From NCBI RefSeq assembly GCF_036320965.1, contig NC_092240.1, positions 10,745,001 through 10,809,000 of the forward strand: a stretch of 64,000 nucleotides of DNA, written 5' to 3'. The position numbers and the translations under genes are program-made. The notes below the pieces were generated by a model, which was not told where the DNA came from, made no database searches, and saw only the letters and a list, made by a program, of their open reading frames with translations. The stretch is from Panulirus ornatus (lineage: Eukaryota > Arthropoda > Malacostraca > Decapoda > Palinuridae). Shown one piece after another: positions 56,879 through 64,000 of this stretch (the stretch's first letter is position 1; every line of letters starts with the position of its first letter).

Positions 56879-56879
<1 letters not shown>
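54964..56879. other. unassigned DNA, about 1.9 kb, no long simple repeat
   Basis: A degenerate (C)ATCGAACTTG... motif recurs between 55015 and 55250, suggesting an old tandem array. Frames of up to about 155 codons on the minus strand (56278-56745) are Cys/Phe/Leu/Ser-rich and unrecognised. No exon is supported. Confidence 0.4.

Positions 56880-56952
<73 letters not shown>
56880..56952 (+). repeat. (GA)n microsatellite, about 72 bp
   Basis: Uninterrupted GA run. Confidence 0.97.
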
Positions 56953-56955
<3 letters not shown>

Positions 56956-57389
56956 TTTAGGGAAATGGCAAGTGGAGTGTTTCTGTGTTGGGTATTGTAG
57001 GCTGAAGTTGGTCATGCAATTGATTGTGTTGCCTTGGCTGTCGGTTAGGGAGTCATTCATTGTATAATTGCCATTTGTGAGGATATGCAAGAGGGATTTA
57101 ATCATATCCTGGCTCACGTGCAATTGCAAAATACTCAAGAGTATAGGTACGAATAGCAGAAGCATATATCACAAGCTTAAAGTTGTAGACATGTACGCAG
57201 AGATTTCGCCATAGACAAAAAAAAAGAAAAAAGAAAAGCTTACAACAGCTGTCTATTGTTTACGTTCAGCTGTTTCCCTAACCAGGAAACCCTCAAACAA
57301 TAATTAGGAACCAGTTGGGAGATATCAAAGCAGGAAACCAGTGCAGAGATGTCAAAGCAGCTTTGGACAAACTTATCCAGCTATCGAGC

Positions 57390-59685
<2,296 letters not shown>

Positions 59686-59965
59686 TAATGAAAGAACAGT
59701 GTTGCTTTATCACCCCCAAATCTAGATAAGAGGGACACTCTTTGACCTTATTACGTGCAAAGTAATAAGACATAACCATTGTCTTAACCCTTAAACTTTG
59801 GTAGAAGAACACCTTTAATTATTGAACCTTGATAAGAGAACACTTTATTACCCCCTGTTCTGTCAACCCTTACCTTTGATAAAAGAACACCTTTGATTAT
59901 TAATCCTTGATAGAACACTTTAATCTTATTAACCCTCAAATGTGATAAAGGGACATTATTGCTTC
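59686..59965 (+). repeat. degenerate 40-50 bp array (CCTTGATAAGAGAACACTTTATTA)
   Basis: Recurring (T)GATA(A)GAGAACACTTT and TTATTAACCCT words, six to seven units, heavily diverged. Confidence 0.7.
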
Positions 59966-60019
59966 TCGACCACGAAACCTTAATGGAAAATCACTATGGA
60001 AATCAAGGTGAACACGAAT

Positions 60020-60640
60020 GTATTCTGATAACCAGACGAAATTACTTGAGCTCATTAGTCACCGTGTAGACAAAGGATCATTAGTGTTCTTAAGTATTTT
60101 AAATACCAGGGAAAATATTTGAAGTCATTAGTCACCTTCTGGATCAAGGGTTCTTAACCTGTGGTCCATGGACCAGTAATGGCCCAGGTTCCATTTTCTG
60201 TTGGTCCGCAGAAAGACTTAAAGGAAAGACTAAATATGTAAATAGTTTTTACTATTAGTACGATCTCTAGTAAAGGTTTGGATGATGTTATTTGTTATTG
60301 ATTTATGCTTTCAGACCCCGTATGATATACAGTTTATGCTGAATGTGATCCATAGATACAGCAGGTGTCTCTTAAATGGGCCACTTATATAAAATAAGGT
60401 AAATAATCCCTGATATTGACCAAGAACCATTAGTATTCTCAAGCATATCTTATCACAGTAATTGCTGTCAGTCATTAGTCACTATTGAGACAGAAGAATC
60501 ACTAGTATTGTGAAGCATTTGAACTCCCAAAGGAATTGCATGAATTCATTGGTCACCATTGGGCTTTAAAAGCCATAAGAGGTGTGAAGTATTTGGACTA
60601 CCAGATGGAATTGCCTAAGGTCACTGGACACCATTGAGAC
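60020..60640 (+). repeat. degenerate 75-85 bp array interrupted by a transposon-like insertion
   Basis: Blocks GAATT.C.TGA.CTCATTAGTC, ACC.TTGAGACAAA, ATCATTAGTATTCTCAAG and TATTT.AA.TACCAG recur about five times (60045-60140 and 60413-60640). The array is split by the segment at 60145-60412. Confidence 0.7.
60145..60412 (+). mobile_element. possible hAT-type MITE, 268 bp
   Basis: Left end CAAGGGTTCTTAACCTGTGG, right end AGGTAAATAATCCCTG. The 16-bp ends are inverted repeats at 12 of 16 positions. The left end resembles hAT-superfamily termini (CAGGGGTTCTTAACC...). No transposase; the element splits an older tandem array. A clean 8-bp target duplication is not evident, so the call is tentative. 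Confidence 0.5.
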
Positions 60641-60682
60641 GAAATACCATCCCCTCCCTCCCCCTTTACAGTAGAAAGCCCC

Positions 60683-61068
60683 TGGTACGTGCTAACAAAG
60701 CGAGGGATGGGATGTGGTACGAGCTAACAAGGCGAGGGATGGGATGTGGTACGAGCTAACAAAGCGAGGGATGGGATGTGGTACGAGCTAACAAGGCGAG
60801 GGATGGGATGTGGTACGTGCTAACAAAGCGAGGGATGGGATGTGGTACGAGCTAACAAAGCGAGGGATGGGATGTGGTACGAGCTAACAAAGCGAGGGAT
60901 GGGATGTGGTACGAGTTAACAAAGCGAGGGATGGGATGTGGTACGAGTTAACAAAGCGAGGGATGGGATGTGGTACGAGTTAACAAAGCGAGGGATGGGA
61001 TGTGGTACGAGTTAACAAAGCGAGGGATGGGATGTGGTACGAGTTAACAAAGCGAGGGATGGGATGTG
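60683..61068 (+). repeat. 32-bp minisatellite, 12 copies
   Basis: Unit GTGGTACGAGCTAACAAAGC GAGGGATGGGAT. The left half carries GAGCTAAC with GGCG/AGCG variants and the right five copies GAGTTAAC. The variant boundary marks where one sub-type spread. Confidence 0.97.
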
Positions 61069-61177
61069 TACGGCAGACTGCCATCAAAGTCAGAGGACGT
61101 GCGCAGGATGGGAAAAGAACTCGCTTGAAGACTTACTGGATCGGGATACTTGTATAAGGTCTAAAGGGACGCTATTT

Positions 61178-61543
61178 GTACCTTCACTAGCTCCTGGGAG
61201 AGCTATAGTATCTTCACTAGCTCCAGGGAGAGCTATAGTATCTTCGCTAGGTCTAGGGAGAGCTATAGTATCTTCACTAGCTCCAGGGAGAGCTATAGTA
61301 TCTTCACTAGCTCCAGGGAGAGCTATAGTATCCTCACTAGGTCCAGGAAAGGCTATAGCATCTACAGGAGGTCAAGGGGAAGCTATGCGATGTACATTAG
61401 GCCTAGGGGAAGCTGAGGTATCTGCCTTAGGTCCAAGAGGTTGTAGTTTCTACTCGAGGTCCAAGATCATAGTATCTATTCTATATCCAGAGGAACCTGT
61501 AGTATCTACAATAGCGCCAGATGAACCTGTAGTACTTGTATAG
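61178..61543 (+). repeat. 30-bp minisatellite (TCTTCACTAGCTCCAGGGAGAGCTATAGTA), about 11 copies
   Basis: Six near-identical 30-bp units on the left, then increasingly diverged ones on the right (GGTCCAAGAGG, ATCCAGAGGAACC). The plus frame at 61034-61543 is open for 169 codons with a 10-residue repeat APGRAIVSSL. It also runs through non-repeat DNA at 61069-61177, but I see no sign of a real gene. Confidence 0.93.
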
Positions 61544-61773
61544 GTCTAAAGGAACCTGTAGGTTCAGGCGAAGCAGGATGGGTGCCAAGAACAGATGATC
61601 GAGGCACATTGAGCATAAAGAATTTCAAAGACTTTATATGACACTCGTAAACTGCTGTGAGAGACCCGGTAATCGACTACATCACTTGTGGAGAGTTCGA
61701 AGGAAGGGTGAGACTTTATGAAGAAGTGCAGAGCCCCCGCGTGAGGACTCGGAATGAGACATGGATGACGCCC

Positions 61774-61945
61774 AAAGAACTGGACGAACTTAGCGGACTG
61801 GACCTGGCGAAGAAGGAGGGGTGTCATTTTAGGCGAACTGGACGAACTTAGCGGACTGGAACTGGCGAAGAAGGAGGGGTTTCATTTTGGGCGAACTGGA
61901 CGAACTCAGCGGACTGGACCCGGCGAAGAAAAAGTGAGTCATTTT
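61774..61945 (+). repeat. 58-bp minisatellite, 3 copies
   Basis: Unit GAACTGGACGAACTTAGCGG ACTGGACCTGGCGAAGAAGG AGGGGTGTCATTTTAGGC three times, with the third more diverged. Confidence 0.94.
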
Positions 61946-62432
61946 GGGTGACCGTAATGCCTCCTGTGGTGGCTAGATGATTAAGCTTATGAGATGAAGG
62001 TAGTTATATGGTTTCGTACTGACTGAAAGAGTTGAAAAGGATGATAAAAATGGAGTCGGGTGGGAGGTACCCACGGAGGAGTTATGGAGTGGACAGAGCG
62101 GGAGCGGAGTGAGAAACAGGGAAAAAATATAATGTCTCGCTCATCTTATCGTTACACAAGTGGGAAAAAAAACACAACCACCTCACACTTAGTGTTAGGG
62201 GCCTAGGCTGTTGCCGCCTCCCTCTAGTATTGCCAACTGGACAAATAACCTTCCCTCACGCTCCAGTGTTACCACTAATATCCATCACGCCACAATCACC
62301 ACCTGCACTGGAGCTTTCCCTCAAACCATTATTACTGCCTTGACACGGGACCTGCTCTCGTATCTTGTGCTTTGATTATAAGGTGGAGCACCCCACACGT
62401 CAGGGAGCAAAGCAATCATCAGGTTACAGTCC
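61946..62432. other. unassigned spacer
   Basis: No gene recognised. Confidence 0.4.
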
Positions 62433-62436
62433 TGTG

Positions 62437-62474
<38 letters not shown>
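62433..62474 (+). repeat. (TG)n microsatellite
   Basis: TG run with a GCG break. Confidence 0.96.
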
Positions 62475-62476
<2 letters not shown>

Positions 62477-62641
62477 GGTTCAGCTGTGGCCTGAGGTAGT
62501 AGTGAAGATGTCTTGTGGAAGTCGAGTCTTTGATTTCATATCGGTCCCTGAGAGAGGATGTATGTGATATAAACATTTTTAGCGTGTGAGGGAGTGGGTG
62601 TGGGTGTGATAACACTTGTTTTGCCCCCCTTTACCTTTCCT

Positions 62642-62645
<4 letters not shown>

Positions 62646-62715
<70 letters not shown>

Positions 62716-62794
62716 AAGGGGAGAGAGAGGGTGAGGAGAAAGGGGAGAGAGAGGGTGAGGAGAAAGGGGAGAGAGAGAGAGAGGAGAAAGGGAG

Positions 62795-62830
<36 letters not shown>
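62646..62830 (+). repeat. compound GA / GGAGAAAGGGGAGAGAGAGGGTGA array
   Basis: Pure GA to about 62711, three units of about 24 bp (GAGGAGAAAGGGGAGAGAG...), then GA again to 62830. A minisatellite has formed inside a GA microsatellite. Confidence 0.95.
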
Positions 62831-62832
<2 letters not shown>

Positions 62833-62916
62833 CCATCTTTCAGTAGCTATTGACCTACACGAGTGCTTATAATAGATGAGGATATCATGTTATGGGTGTA
62901 GTTCGTGTCGTCAGTA

Positions 62917-63601
<685 letters not shown>

Positions 63602-64000
63602 ACAATGACCGTTGCATATAGAAATACCATACCTAGCATGAAGTGAAAAAGAAATTACCTTTTTTCACGTAATTCTTCCATCTCGTACATTTTCTTTTTC
63701 TTCCTTTCACAGTTCCCATAGTTTACTAAGAATGCTGGAAAACCTCCAGCATGTAATTAGTCTCTGTAAAAGAAGATGAAATAAAATGTTAATGATCTCA
63801 CTTTTGCCTCTCCCATCATGATTTAGGACCAAAAAACGAAGATAACTATCGTTTGAAAAAAAAATTGAAAAAAAAATCTATCATTAATCCCTTTGAAGAA
63901 TTAATTAAATTTGTGGGCCCCCGCCCCCCCCGTCCACGTTCATGAGATGAGGACAAGCTTTCGTTCACCATCTGATAAATCCTTTTAGAGGAAGGTTAGG
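63602..64000. other. unassigned terminal stretch
   Basis: AT-rich with A runs; no gene recognised. Confidence 0.4.

Noticed and set aside
61034..61543. 169-codon frame with 10-residue repeats
   Set aside because: Repeat part comes from a 30-bp array. The first ~47 codons are non-repeat but match nothing I know; no splice or promoter evidence.
63990..64000. TTAGG telomere repeat at the window end
   Set aside because: A single GTTAGG only; no tandem TTAGG.

Overview
The window is eukaryotic, repeat-dominated, intergenic-type DNA. The best guess for the source is an arthropod, most likely a decapod crustacean. That guess rests on extreme dinucleotide microsatellite density (long TA, GA/CT and CA/TG arrays every 1-2 kb), many unrelated minisatellites, several non-LTR retrotransposon fragments and tRNA-derived SINEs. 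It is an inference; no host gene gives a taxonomic anchor. I found no convincing host protein-coding gene, rRNA or functional tRNA gene, CRISPR array, operon or bacterial signal. Nearly all long open frames are translations of stop-free simple repeats.

The main organising element is a family of APE-type non-LTR retrotransposon (LINE) pieces, called LINE-A here. Copy 1 (about 1.7-4.36 kb) is a decayed linker + RT + 3' UTR. Copy 2 (50.08-51.17 kb) is a young-looking RT C-terminal half with an intact FADD box. Copy 3 (57.39-58.41 kb) is an old copy with a (GA)n array in the RT. The 5' UTR plus endonuclease start is seen at 11.0-11.53 kb (+) and, more decayed, at 12.69-12.93 kb (-). Separate 3' pieces lie at 24.4, 41.4, 42.5-43.06 and 63.3-63.47 kb. 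A short non-autonomous element of about 230 bp occurs at 10.38, 24.03, 25.15, 43.68, 44.70, 49.43 and 49.76 kb. Its body matches the LINE-A 5' UTR and its end matches the LINE-A 3' tail, so it looks like an internally deleted LINE-A derivative. Nearly all young copies lie inside (TA)n arrays, with TA on both sides.

Other mobile DNA: a tRNA-derived SINE family, all on the minus strand (8.45, 28.58, 51.53 and 54.82 kb; fragments at 16.14, 17.05 and 23.82 kb); two remnants of a different LINE type with a GVPQG-like RT motif (22.35 and 40.55 kb); a possible Penelope-like element end with a hammerhead-ribozyme-like core (27.6 kb); and a possible hAT-type MITE (60.15 kb).

Tandem repeats by region: 0.7-1.0 kb (CACCA-rich), 4.88-5.1 (31 bp), 5.66-6.1 (60 bp), 7.0-7.7 (two arrays), 9.4-10.1 (about 34 bp), 18.06-18.45 (about 31 bp), 20.49-21.16 (30 bp, G-rich), 32.2-33.7 (64, 49 and about 34 bp), 35.2-36.57 (about 55 and 36 bp), 39.3-39.66 (about 185 bp doublet), 45.45-45.68 (18 bp), 46.37-47.6 (35 bp with higher-order structure), 48.66-49.09 (about 22 bp), 53.5-54.3 (about 33 bp) and 59.7-61.95 kb (five consecutive arrays). 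The stretches between hold nothing I can assign to a gene.
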